Of a stretch of 64,000 bases of DNA, positions 49,102 to 61,083 are shown piece by piece. Where the stretch lies: NCBI GenBank assembly GCA_022661535.1, contig JAKULF010000005.1:1364001-1428000 (forward strand). Reading direction: 5' to 3'. Each line of letters begins with the position of its first letter. The first letter of the stretch is position 1. Below the pieces are notes generated by a model. The model saw nothing but the letters and a program-made list of their open reading frames with translations. It was not told the DNA's origin and did not search any database. Source of the stretch: Eutypa lata (lineage: Eukaryota > Ascomycota > Sordariomycetes > Xylariales > Diatrypaceae). The position numbers and the translations under genes are program-made.

Positions 49102-52100
49102 CTATACAATCTTATCGATCTCACGAACCCAGTACTCCACTCGATGTATATCAACTAACGGATCTTTAATCGTATGCTGTCGTTTCTTCCTAAGCCTCAC
49201 GCCTAGCTCTGTGAGCCCCTCCAATTCAGTCTCGGTGAAGCGCCTGGCCTCCCTTGCTTTCTGGACTTGTTCCAAGCGCTTTCTCCAGTAACCCTTAAGG
49301 AAGTCGGATAAAGTGTAAGCCCCAGAGCAGAATTCCTCTTTAAGCTCGTCCATCAACTCCTCGAACTCGTCTAGTAGCGATTCGTCCTCCTTGCGGATGT
49401 GTGGGAAATCATCCGTGATGGATTTTATCTGCTTCAAATCGAAATGCGCAAACGTCCATTTGAACATGTGGTAATATCCCCACTTTTGCGGAATCATTGT
49501 GCAGCACGTGTGTCTTATATTCAGCGCGTGGAACGTAAGAGCGCGTATAGCAGTAAATGCAATGTGAAGTGCCGATTCACTACTTGCGTCTGCGAGAAGA
49601 TGCTCGTGAATCCAGATGGTGAGCTCTTCTCGTTCTTGGCCGAATTTCGCTACCATGTAGCTCCAGTTCAAGAAAAGCAAGAGAGGACTACACCCTTCTT
49701 CCTGTTCTGAGCAGGCACATTCGCAACCATCGCCAACCTGTAGAACACAAAGCTTACGGATAAGATCACAGCCAGGGGGGTTGAAACGTGAGAGACATGA
49801 AGAGAGAAGTGCCCCGTTAATACTGTGCCGCACAGTATGATGGCAAATACGGTCAAACTCCTTGCCAATTTTCCACATAAGGGTGTGAGCGACGATATGG
49901 CGTGGCAATCCGTTGTCGACAGTCAGTTTTGATGGCCCGTCATAGTCGACCCATGGTACTAGGTTGGTAGGGCTCGCCCCGTGAAAAATCAACCACCCAC
50001 AGTACTCCAAAGTGTTTTGCTTTTGCATGACTGGTGTCCGCCCTTTATATACTGCATCAATATCCCTAAACCCTAGGTCAAAGGCTATTTGCGCAGTATC
50101 TGCTGTGGAAATTTCATGATAAATTGAGCTTGTGCCCCAAGGGGCATTTGCACTTGGAGAGAGTCGATAGTCATTTGGATGTAACCTCCACTCCCTATAT
50201 GGAGAAATAGCTCGGGCTTCGAGTTTACTGATTACTTCAGGCGCTGCGTAGTCCAATACCGATGAGTTGCACAGACCGAGTTCCAGGTATTCGGATTCAG
50301 AGAGTTCGCGCCGTGCAATTTCCTCCAGTTTCTTCCGCCAATATCGAATATGCATTAGCAAGGTGTGGGCAGCTCTGGTGGAAGGCCGGAATTTGTTGGG
50401 GTACAAGTAAGACCCAATGAGATCCCGATGAAGATAGCATTTGTAGTCCAATAGGATTTTGACTGATTCAGAACAGGAGCAATTGCTGCATAACGTAGGT
50501 GGTTCGTCCTTGCAGATCCTCTGGCTCGTCTTAATAGCCAACCAGAATGGTGTGATGAATCCCCCACTATGCAAGTCTACGTCCAAATCAAGCTGGGTAT
50601 CAAGAAGCATTTTCAGCCCCTTTGGCCAGAACACGGCGAAGTGAACTGCCGATACTCCGTTTACCACCATCTCTCTTGAAGATATTGGAAGTCCTTGAAG
50701 CACATGCTCTAAGGCACCAGCATCCTTCTGTAGTAGAGCTGAGAAGAGGGGAGTATCAAGACCCTGAGCTGTCGATGTTGTTAGAATACTTTTAGCATTG
50801 GGTATGCAGTTGAAAAAAGCTAATTACTAACGTTTAGTAACAGCTTCTGTTCCCTCTAAGAGTTGGGGAAAGACAGGATATAGCAAGAGATGCCAATTTG
50901 ACTCAGTATCGCAACTTTCCGTAGTAATAGGCGACACAAGAGGGGCTAGGCTCTCAACAATGTAGGTTTGCTCCTTGGCTATCAATGTTTTAGGGGAACT
51001 ATCGGCGATATTATAAACGACACTTGAACTAGAACATGAACGGGATATCAGCCGCCGTTCACTTTCAATTCTCGTTTGCCGATCGAAGCTCCGTGAGCAT
51101 TAAATGGTTGATAAAGAAATTTGGGGGAAACAAGATGGCACTAACTAATCTATACCGAATATGCTAGCTACACTGGGTCTCCCATGTTCTAGTAATGCCG
51201 TGAGGAAAGCACGAATGATTCGTAACCCGAACGTGCCATGTGTTGTTAAATGATCAAGTCCCTATTCGGAATATTAGCTTTCAGTTCTACCACTCAAATT
51301 TGCCCACCACAAGCTTACAATCATTGCTAAAGTCTCAAGAATTTGTGTGCTTCCATCAACGTCGGCTTTGGATGGCGACGCAGCTTTGATGGAAGAGAGA
51401 CTTCGTAGTTTTGAGACGCCGTAACAAAGGATCTGTCGACAAGCTGTCTCGACTTCCGCGGGGGTCATTGGACCCTCTGAGTGTTTGGGAGCCCCTATAA
51501 ACTCTTGAATTCCTTGGGTCACTGCCCACACAATGCGGAAGGATGGAAGGCGGTATCCGTCAACAACTGCGTAGTATTTGAATGTAGGACTGATACTAGC
51601 ACCACCTGCGCCATGAGTAATGGTGATACTTACAGAAAGTGCAATGCTAAGTAATCGACACAAGCCCATGTATATAAGCCCTACAGTCCTCTGCCGGTTC
51701 ACCTGATGTTGATACTTAGGACACCCGGACTCGTGTTGGAATTCGATAGCAGATTCGTCGAAATAGGTGAAGAACGACCACTTCGAAATTGATTTAGTCT
51801 TTCGACGGTGGTAGCGACACCCACAATTATTTGCAGTCTCTTTTCTTGGTCGCAGCAAATGGGCCAATGCCGAGTCTTGTTCGCTTTCCGAACCTGTACG
51901 GTTAGTTGATGAATCAAGCCGAGTTGCAGCCAACTCATTTTGCCAGCTCCTTAGGACTGCAGGTCTCGACATTAGCATCTGAAATAGTTCCTGTCCAGGC
52001 GAATTCTGCGTATTTTGAATAACGAGGTTCATCAGCTGGTCCACTTTGTCTTCGACCCTTGTAATGCTCTGCTGATAGGGTTGCTTGCTTGAGTGTATGT

Positions 52101-52829
52101 CACCAAGACGACATTCATTTCTAGACGTCTCCGCTTGTACTCGGTTAATTTTAGTACTTAACGACAGGAGCTCAGTGCTGGCAGACAATGGCACTTCCCC
52201 ATCTTGCTCAATAACCTGGTTGTTCACAGTGCCTGCCACTAGAACAACCCCTCCGGTGTTATTTTCGCCCATTTTGGCCAGAATGGATGTAACGTCCGTC
52301 TTAATCGCGTGGGTCGAGTCACAAATGTCGAGCTGAACATTCCTAGAAACGATATTAGTATTTCTAAGTTGAAGGTGTCACTGGTTACCTACAATGCCAG
52401 TACTTGAATCGTAGTCATGAGTAGATTGTTGATCCGGTCGACTTGAGAAGCTAGTTTGTCGATCTCTGGACGCGCGAAAGGGAAAATGAGCTTCGTTCTG
52501 GCTTCTTTCATCTTCCCCTTCCGATCGGTGGAGGTCGTTGGTGCATATTTCCGTATTTTGAGGTCTAAAGATTTCAGTTCAGCTTCACAATCCCCTAGAC
52601 AAGCCCCAACAGTCTGACTGGGGATTGCATGTTCCTTTTCGAAGGATGGAATAATGGTCTTGATATTATCGAGACATAGTTGTAGGCGGTTGAGGGACTG
52701 CGACATTTTCTCTACGTATATACCATGGGTTTTGAAGTCCTCGATGTATATCTCCAAGCTATGATATACCTCAAAACCGAGGGATATTATCCCACAAACT
52801 GTTCCAATTATACCAATAGGTTCAGCCAT
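49102..52829 (-). CDS. Large protein with fungal STAND-type N-terminal domain and ankyrin-like C-terminal half
   Basis: Model of 1166 aa from five exons: 52829..52393, 52342..51319, 51261..51146, 51088..50832, 50768..49102. All five join in phase. Residues 1-145 (AEPIGIIGTVCGIISLGFEVYH, then a helix-rich stretch) match the N-terminal domain found before NACHT modules in fungal NLR-like proteins (Fungal_N/Helo-like). No NACHT P-loop follows. The middle part carries the segment SISKWSFFTYFDESAIEFQHESGCPKY, then LRIIRAFLTALLEHG and NGVSAVHFAVFWPKGLKMLL, which resemble degenerate ankyrin repeats. The C-terminus is Lys/Arg/Glu-rich and helical. The start at 52829 is chosen because upstream residues do not fit the domain. 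It may act in non-self recognition or heterokaryon incompatibility, but that is only inferred from the N-terminal domain. Confidence 0.78.
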
Positions 52830-54150
52830 CGTTGAATACAACCGAATGTGTAGGAGGAATGTGAAGTCCCATTGGGTCACAGAGTTCGAGCAGAGAGTAC
52901 AAGATAAACTATATTTAGGAATGATAGTCAAGGACGATAGAAGAATGATATATAGTAGGAGCCCGACATAACTTAAGAGGCTACATGGGCTACATACTTA
53001 CATATATTGATGGCTGGCGAAATCTCTGGGCATGATTGGGCTCCAGTACCAAGCCCGCAAAGCTTTTTAAAGCTAGGTACGTAAAGCCTTGTCGTTCAAA
53101 CATTTTCCAGGTCCGGTGAATGTTATGACGAATAAAGAGATATTATGACTACCGTTGTAAGCTGATCTTAGCTAATTAACTACATCTCTGGCTATAAGGA
53201 TTTGGTCGGAACATGGGGCTACGACAGCCTCACCACCGTAGTCTTTATAATTTAGTATGTACTAACTCACCTATTGTTAGTATCTTAAGCTTATGTTACC
53301 TTAACGGAACAGGGTTTGGCCCCCTATAACTACTTCTTTTAGACGCCACACTGATTTTCGGTGTCCTAGGCCTAGTCGTCATATTGGTATAAAAGATTGC
53401 TAAAGGATGCTTCTTAGAAATAGTATCATAGGGAACGTGGGGTTCTGCAGTACTTCAATAATATGGGAGGCTTCTTAAATGACACGTACGAGCTGATTTA
53501 AGAGCTGGGTATGGCATATAGCAAACAGTGATGATTGTTTGAGGAGCTCTAGGACTAGGGATAGGGAAACAACTAAGACTTTAATACTTAATATATAGTT
53601 AGAACAGCGGAAATAGTTTGTTCTGGTTCAGGATATTAGTAAGCTGTTCTGGATCTATACCTACATCACGGACCTCGATCCTGAAGAGAAAGGGAAATAG
53701 GAGGAGGTAAAGAGTATTACCTAAGAAGTCAATACGCAGATAACTATGTATGTTGGTATTGTCCCACTATTCTCAGGATGGTGGGGCTTACAAACCAACA
53801 AGGAACTGCCAAGTCGGGAGCTAAAAATGGTTCAGTTTCCGTGAAAGCCACAGTGTACAATAGTTACTTGTACGTAAACTTCCGCCACTAGACTACGTCA
53901 GAGTCTAGCCTCTAGTCAGGCAGTTCAGGGGGGTCTCTCAACTCAAATAAACTCAAATTATGGCGGGCGATCGCAACTGATCCTTAGCGCGCATCTTCTG
54001 ACATGGATTCATTCATCTAACGTTACTATTCAGTTCATGTATTCTACGCACGCCTCTTCAAATAACACGTTTCTAATATTTGGATAACATCATCCATCAT
54101 CGTTTTTAATCATTTTCTTTTCATGGCGCCTCGCCGGTAGATTCTCCAGC
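52830..54150. other. 1.3-kb spacer, possibly degenerate
   Basis: No supported gene. The stretch 53450-53720 gives broken translations separated by TAG/TAA and may be decayed coding or transposon DNA, but no family is recognisable. Confidence 0.4.
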
Positions 54151-56350
54151 ATGATACTCTTCTCGAGCGGTCAGTCGCCGGTCGCATCTATAATCTTCTC
54201 GGTTATCGCCCTCCTCGTCATCTCCGTCGTTGTTCTTCTCATCTTGCGCCACTACTTGCCGTTGCGCACGACGCCTGCCTTCCTTTTGGTTCCTGTCTTT
54301 TTCGCCTTGTGGCTGCCGGCCAGTATTGTACTCCTTGTTCCCATCGATCTTGCATCTAATGCTGGTACCGACGATGACGCCGCGAAAGGAATATGGCTCC
54401 CTGATCGGATGCTGCTGGTCTCCTGGCGCATCACATACTGGTTAACTTTTGTCCTAACATGGTAGGTTCTGTCGCAGAATGTCTTTCAATGCTTGCCTAA
54501 TTTGAGATTGCTTCAGGTTCATCCTTCCCATACTTGCCGAGTATTCCGACGCCGGTTATCGCGAACCCAAGGATCGAATTCTTTATTCCTTACGAGAGAA
54601 CGCCCAGTACCATGCGATCGTGTTTGGCACCGGTATCATAGGACTCGTATACTTCTTCATATCATATGGACCGTCTTTTACGACTTTCAAGGGTTTGGTT
54701 ATGGCACTTGCCTACTGTTGGGGCCTGATTTTGGCTATTTACCTGATGGGCCACGGTCTTGTCGCAATCCCTCGAAGTTTAGTCAGAAATGCGAGCGCTA
54801 GTTGGCGACTTCGCCGGCTGCAGACTAGAGCGCCAAAACTCTATGAAAACATGGAAGACGCCCTTCTTAACTTGGAAGAGTTGGAAGTTCAGGTATTAGA
54901 GCTGAACAAGCGCAAAACCGGAACGGCACGGGATTTCCAGGACTGGATTGAGGAACTGTCGGACATATGCAACCTCCCGGAATCCCGGCCAAGAGCGTCG
55001 GCAGCTTCCAGAGCAGGGACTGACAGCCGCATTATACCAACCGTCATCACAGAGAAATATCTGGCGGACCTCACTAGACGCCTGATTCGTGCCCGTCATG
55101 CTAGATCAAGATACGTTGACGAATGGAACCATTTACTCCGTGACGCATCGGAGACACAGGCCGTCCTTGATTCAAAGGCATCAAAGCGACTTGATTTTGG
55201 CGCATCTTCTCCCAATTCCTTCTTTTGGGAGAAGATCACGATTCTCACACCTTATTCCCGTTATCTTGTTTACTGTCACTTTCTACCTTACTTTCGAGTT
55301 TTCTTCGGCGGTTTCTTAGCACTGGCATCGATCTGTATTATCTGGTCTGAATTGGTGAAGGCGGCACTGCCGTCATTGTCTGTAATCCCATATACCGTTG
55401 TCCACCATTGGACAGGAGACAACGGAAAGGTTGGATTTGCCGGTCAGACTATCGGTGCTTTCTGGATCCTATATATGTGCGCAGCAGCTCTGCATTCCGT
55501 TACTGAAGTCAAGGTGTGGCGTGGCCGCGCTTTAGTCTACCGAAACACTGCCCATGAATCAGCCTTCTGGTATGCAGGTCAGGTCGCACGACTAACTGTG
55601 CCATTATCTTACAACTTCGTGACCTTCCTGTCCGCAGATATTTACAAGAAAACGACCTTCTACGACATCCTCGGTCAGTATGTGAACCTAACGCCGCTTG
55701 GTAAATGGTTCGATTATCTATTCCCAATTTTTGTTCTGGTCCCGGTGTGCGCTACGCTCTTCGGACTATATGGCAAGGTTAAGAGACTCTTCGGGTTCGC
55801 AGACCTTATCGACGACAATGAGGATGCCCAACCGAGCTACGGCAGCGGCTCCTGGCGCGAGGGACGTGATCTGATTGAGCGGGAACTGAATGGCACATCA
55901 CTTTCCAGAAGGCTAGATGAGGCTGCGTCGCGGGTGGGAGGGCTCGATAGCCCACGAGCGCGTGCTGCCCCTATTCTGTCAGTCCCGGCTGCCAGATCCG
56001 AAACTCCTCGGACACCATTTGCCACATCGCCCTCGTATCGAGATCAGCCTGCAGGTAATGTGGGTCAATCATCACGCCCTACGCGAGCCGAGCCTGGAGA
56101 GGATGACGATAACTTCTTCACTAGTCTCAGTCATCGGTTCAAAAACACTATCGACACTATTGACACGCCCAAATGGATCCAGGACATTGGAGACGGCTTC
56201 AAGAAGCCGAAATGGATTGGTGGTGGTGACGATGCTAGTGGAGGTAGTGGCAGTGGCAGTGGCAGTGGCAGTGGCAGGCCAGCACCAGGTAGAAACGACT
56301 CTGACATACGGAGATGGTTTGGAGGAGGAGAGGGAAGGATAAGGTTGTAA
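54151..56350 (+). CDS. LMBR1-domain membrane protein (LMBD2-like)
   Basis: Multi-spanning membrane protein of 714 aa in two exons (54151..54461 and 54517..56350; GTAGGT donor, CTTCAG acceptor). The first helix is SIIFSVIALLVISVVVLLIL. The conserved block YWLTFVLTWFILPILAEYSDAG is created by the splice. The middle has a cytosolic coiled-coil (YENMEDALLNLEELEVQVLE), and further membrane helices occur around residues 375-400, 425-450, 490-520 and 540-565. The C-terminal 160 residues are disordered and end with a GSGSGSGSG run coded by a 6-bp microsatellite at 56249-56277. Family members act in membrane trafficking or receptor signalling. No enzymatic function is known. Confidence 0.92.
56249..56277. 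repeat. Hexanucleotide (GGCAGT)n microsatellite in the LMBR1 gene
   Basis: Nearly five perfect copies encode an alternating Gly-Ser run in the disordered tail. Confidence 0.8.
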
Positions 56351-56706
56351 TCATAGCTAGAGTAAAGGAGCTGCAATGGGCTTATAATACATGAGACTAC
56401 ATAAAACAACAGCATGTCATCGCTCATCACAATGCGAACTGCCTTGGGAAAGAGCAGGGGAGATATTATGATTAAGTACCCTAGGTAGGTACGCAGAGAA
56501 GCAACCTACCTTGGTATGCTCGCTGCAGCTTGTTTTAGATCACCTGAAAGCTGCTTTATGACCTTAGGTACTATATCTAGAACCTAACCTGTCGACCAGT
56601 TTAAGAAACAACCTTAGCAGGTATATCTTCACTACTATACTAACTTGATTGTATCCCTTCATCGATTAACTAATCTATTGAATCTCCATCAACCGAACGA
56701 ACCATC
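56351..56706. other. Spacer, no gene seen
   Basis: 3' flank of the LMBR1 gene and 5' flank of the next locus. It contains CCTAGGTAGGTA near 56480. Confidence 0.5.
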
Positions 56707-57322
56707 ATGATCGGACTACCCAGAGACTGGCCATCATCTCCTACTTCACCCCAACAACAACTCCCTCTACCATCCCTCGAGTCACAACCGCAGCCACCGT
56801 CACTACCTCCCCCTTCTCTTCCGCCCGCCCCTGCCTCCCCTCGTGAACGTCTACCCTCCCCCAGTGAGCGACCAGGAGCTAAAGTTACATGTCCATTCTG
56901 CAATATGCCCCTCACCCGTCTCCCCGCGCACGTACGGGTCAAGCACCTGGGGACGAAGTGCAGGTGGCCGGGGTGCGTGAGCGAAGAACACCGGAAATTT
57001 TTGCAGGGCCGGCGCAACTGCTACGAGTACGTCACTGACTGGCTGAAGGCACATAACCTCGAAGAGGCGTACAAGCAGTGCGGGAATAGCGAGGAGGCGA
57101 AGGCTACAGCGAAGACGCGCTGCTTCTGGCCGGAGTGCAAATCTCCAGAGGTGGGGGGAGGAGTGGGGGGTAAGTCAGCCCTCACACTTTTCTCACTTCT
57201 TTTCTTGCTCATTTGGTCTACGTAATGATATTCTTCAAGGCGATTTTCTCTTTCTTTTATGGTGGAATGAATTGGGGGTCGGGGACCTAGCCCTCCAAGG
57301 ACGGTCGTGGCGGCTAGGTTGA
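56707..57322 (+). CDS. Pro/Ser-rich protein with a C2H2-like zinc-binding segment
   Basis: Frame from 56707 with a Pro/Ser/Gln-rich first 58 residues, then a C-x2-C-x9-H-x4-H segment (CPFCNMPLTRLPAHVRVKH), and two further Cys pairs (KCRWPGC and RCFWPEC). A GTAAGT donor at 57170 and a TTCAAG acceptor at 57239 give 181 aa ending at 57322. Without splicing the frame ends at 57225 (172 aa). The same donor might instead join the long Ser/Pro-rich frame that follows, but the available acceptors there either break the phase or meet a TAG. Function unknown. A nucleic-acid- or protein-binding role is possible from the Cys/His pattern only. Confidence 0.5.
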
Positions 57323-57400
57323 TCTCGATATGGGTCTATGAAGAGGAAAAGGATGACTGACTCTTAGATGGCCGTAGTTCTCGCGATGCACCTCCGATAG

Positions 57401-59539
57401 CACCAGGCCGATCTGGTGCACCGAGAACCTTCTACTCGGCATGTCACCAAAAAACCCGCCGCGCCCGCCACCATTCAGCAACAGCGAAGGTATTACCAGC
57501 CTGGAGTCAGGGCAGATCAGCAGGAGTTTTCTATTTCAGACAAGAGCGAAGATTCGGCTTATGGTTATAACCAGCTTACGTCGCAGTCTTCCTGGTCTAC
57601 AAGTCCGGCAGTGCCGCCATTTTCCTTCAATGATCCGGTACTGCCTCGCGTTTCTTCTTCTTCGGAGCCAAAGCAGCCCGCGGTACAGTCTGCCTCTTCC
57701 GGCCAAGCCAATTTGACGTCAACCCCTACGGCATCTACAGCGATACAGACTGTTTCTCTTCTTTCTTCCCCTTCTTTTAGTGGGCTTCGACCATCAAGGG
57801 CTGGGAAACACAAAGAGAGTCTGCCGCCATCGCCTTTTTCAGACAGGCAGTCAATAGTGCAGGATTCTCCTTCTTCGGGCGTCACTCGACGGCTAGCGTC
57901 GTCGTCTCCCGGTTTAGAGCGGCGACCATCAAAAAGTAGAAGAACCGAAAACTACTTAGAGCCTCTCCCATCGAGTCAGCCAGAAGAGCCTTCTTCTCAT
58001 CCTCAACAAAAGGAGCCTTCAACTACTAACCTGTCCATCACTCCGCTCATGGTAGTTTATGTGTATCCACCACCGGAGGAATCTACACTATCTACGAGTA
58101 GATTAATGATTACATATTCGGGCGAACCAGAACAGCCATCTCCCCCCAGTCAGGCACTGGTGTCTTCTTTCTCGGGGATTCAGGGACAATCTTCTGCTTC
58201 TAGTCAAACGATGCCGCCTTCAAGTTTAGAACATGAGGTCTATTCTTCTGTGGACGACTTAATAGGGTCTTTTACTCCGTATCAGCAGCTGTCACCACTA
58301 CCCTTACCCTTGCCTTTCTCGAACCCGCCACCGCTCGAGAGTCAAGCGTCAGCAGTAGTGTCGTTATCGTCTTCTTCTGCTCCGACACCAACATCATCTT
58401 CTACTTCCAGCCAGCCGCCGTCGCTGGTCGAGCAGGATAACTTGAATTTGAATTTACATTTTACCTCTCACGGACTACCAGAAGGACATAACTAGGAGAG
58501 CTTCGTATCACCTTAGGAAGGCATCGAGGAGATTTTCCAAGATCAGCCAATAGCCGCACCTTCTTTTGATCTGTTGCAGACCTTTACTTTTGACCCGCGA
58601 CCGGCCGAAATTTTCAACCCGCTGCTAGAACGATCTTCTCATCCTCCTACGAGCCAAGAACTGCTGTCTTCTTCATTCCCTGGCGGGCATCAGTTGCCGC
58701 TCATATCCACTTCTAACCCGCTAATGGCAGAGGCTACTACTTCTCTCAACGAATCCGTAGTACAACCTTCATCTCGTGATCAGGAGGTTGAAGAGTCTTC
58801 TCCCGTAAATCGAGAAGTTCAATTTAATTTCGTACCGGACTATATGATACCATATGTTCCTTATGTCAACCGGGCAGAGCATTAGGCTTCTTCTGACCAC
58901 CCGCCGGTGATAACTTGGAATCTGCCACCACCCATGGTCCGCCTCCCTTCGCCAGGTCCCGACATGGCTATTCTTCTTTCTTTTTGGGACTATTTTGTGC
59001 TGCAATCTGCCACCTGGGGCCGGCCACCGGTAGCGCAGGACTTGGCTTTTCCTACTCTTCCTTCTTCTCCTTCCAACCAAACATCACTGCGATCTCCAAG
59101 CCCACCAATACTACATCCTCTTGAATCCGGTCCTACTCCACTTGCTCCTACATTACCTCACCCTGCACCCGCCGTAGAGCAAGACGAGAGAACTGGGCCG
59201 GTGATATATACCGTGGAAGGAGAGGAAAGACGTGTCGAAGGTGACCCTTTCGCTGATACGTATACCTGGGGTGCAACGGAAGCTACTAGAGTACGAGATG
59301 ATGGGGATGGGAATATGGATTCGGGGCCATCAGGAGGCTCGAACAGCCATCAGACTGACCCAATCTGTCCTCCCGTAGCAGAAGAAGAAAAAGGGGATGG
59401 GGAGGGCTGGGGAAGTGGACCTGGAAATCGGACAAACCGATATGGAGAGCTGTCGGTCGACGATTTCATGTACGCGTACACAACCATTGGTTGGGTTGGA
59501 AACGGCGAGGATGAAAACGAGGAGCCACCTAGAATATGA
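57401..59539 (+). pseudogene. Ser/Pro/Gln-rich disordered frame interrupted only by TAG codons
   Basis: One frame runs from about 57401 to the TGA at 59537-59539 with a uniform composition (Ser, Pro, Gln, Glu-rich) and no TAA or TGA inside. It meets TAG at 58493, 58514 and 58883, and another TAG lies just before it at 57398. Each TAG is one C-to-T step from CAG (Gln), the codon expected in such sequence and the change produced by RIP-type CpA mutation. Alternatively, the last TAG could be an intron acceptor: a GTAAAT donor at 58805 would remove 81 nt ending in that TAG, keeping frame. No domain is recognisable. Whether this is a decayed gene, one or more spliced genes or a readthrough product cannot be decided here. 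Confidence 0.45.
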
Positions 59540-60061
59540 TACATGACAGGACTATTAATGGTTATGGCTAGACGGCTTCTTTCTATGTTATACAGTGCTA
59601 GCAAGGAAAAACAGAAAAGTGGTAGCCATAATTATCTTACGATGCTGGGTTTAGGACACGCACAGAATACAAGTTAACGTCGGGATCAGACAAAGTACCT
59701 AGGCAATTGCTAGCGGTGTGTTCGTCCATCCAACCAGCGTTAAGAAAATAGATGCCCAATCCTTCAGTAAAACTTAACCATCACATAAATCCAGCATGAA
59801 ATGAGATGCCAACTCAATCACAGATATTCGAAAGACATCCATCTATCTATCCATCCAAGTAATAGCAACTGTTAACGAGGACACAGCATATACGTCTCGT
59901 TCGTTTATTTATCGATCGGACTATCATGAAAACTAGCAACATAGGATTTCTACCTACTACGCACGACGACCTTTTTGCCTGCCTGCCTCTGCCTGCCTGC
60001 CTGCCTATTTCCAAGCCATCATATCCTAAGTATCCATCTCACTGCCCATATAGGTAGTTAC
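59540..60061. other. 3' spacer with tetranucleotide repeat
   Basis: Noncoding. A (GCCT)n run lies at 59977-60006 with one interruption. It is the 3' flank of the DDR48-like gene. Confidence 0.6.
59977..60006. repeat. (GCCT)n tetranucleotide microsatellite
   Basis: About seven copies with one CCT interruption, located just after the stop of the minus-strand repeat-protein gene. Confidence 0.85.
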
Positions 60062-61083
60062 CTAGTAGTTACTATCACCCCCATACCCGCCGCCGGCGCC
60101 CTCGCCCTCGCGCTTCTCGCGCCCCTTCTCCTGCAACCGATCGCTATGGAGCGCCCCGCCGATCTTCTCCGCGATCTTACCGACCGTGCTGTCGCCGCCA
60201 TTGTCATTATCATCGTCGTTGCGACGACTCGAACCGTACGAGCCACCGGAGCCGCCGCCGGATCCATACGAAGAGGTGTTGTTATCATTGTCGCCGGATG
60301 AGGTGCCGTACCGATTGGCGCCGCCAGCACCACCACTGGACCCATACGCGGAGTCGCTGCTGTCGTTTTCGCGCCGGCTGGATCCAAATGAGGAGTCGTT
60401 GTTGTCGTCGTTGTCGTTGTCCCGCGACGAGCCGTACGCCCCGGTGCTGCCAACGCCGCCTGAGCCGGACTTGTTGGAGGAGCCATAGGTGTCGTTGTCG
60501 TCGCGCGAGGACCCGTACGAGCTGGTGTTGGTGTTGGTGTCGGTGTCCTGGCGACGGCTGGAGCCGTACGAATCATTGTCGTTGCTACCACCGCTGCCGG
60601 TGGTGCCAGAGCCGTAGGAGTTGTCATTGTCATTGTCGTTGTCGCGGCGGCTGGACCCGTATGAGTCGTTCCCGCTGGACCCATACGAGTCGTTGCCGCT
60701 CGACCCGAAGGCCTTGTTGCCGCTGGATCCGTAGGAGTCGCTGTTGCTGTTGCTGTTGTCGTTGTCGTTGTCTCGACGACTGCTGTTGGAGCCGTAGCCA
60801 CCGGAGCCACCACCGGATCCCTGGGGTGGGTGTTAGCTTGGTTTAATGGGAGAGTAGGTAGGTAGATGGTAGGGTATGCTGCGAGAGTAGAGCAGGGGAG
60901 GCAATGGTAGGGTTTGGTAAGTAAGTATATGAGAAGATATCAGAGATAAAAAACATACGTAGCTGTCGTTACCACTACCACCGTAGCTCGACTATCGAGG
61001 TGTCAGTCAGATCGTAAGAGTATCCAGGTTCTCTGGTGGGCGAAGAGACTTACGTTGTTGTTGTTGTCGTCGTTGTAAGACAT
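60062..61083 (-). CDS. DDR48-like Asn/Asp/Gly/Ser repeat protein
   Basis: Protein of 273 aa from three exons: 61083..61054 (ten codons, MSYNDDNNNN), 60991..60959 and 60820..60062. No ATG lies in the long exon, so only splicing supplies a start. All junctions are phase 0. About 200 residues consist of imperfect repeats combining SYGSS or AYGSS with Arg-Arg/Arg and runs of alternating Asn-Asp. A final charged segment (TVGKIAEKIGGALHSDRLQEKG) is helical, and the end is GGGYGGDSNY. This composition and the SYGS repeat recall yeast Ddr48 and related stress proteins of filamentous fungi, many of which share the short helical tail. It is expected to be intrinsically disordered and stress-inducible. 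Confidence 0.85.

Noticed and set aside
53450..53720. Possible decayed transposon coding remnant
   Set aside because: Short peptide pieces between stops match nothing I can name, and there are no terminal repeats or target duplications.
60058..60846. Thr-rich and Arg/Cys-rich open frames on both strands
   Set aside because: They are alternative frames of the DDR48-like repeat gene. Only the spliced minus-strand frame has family-like repeats and correct splice signals.
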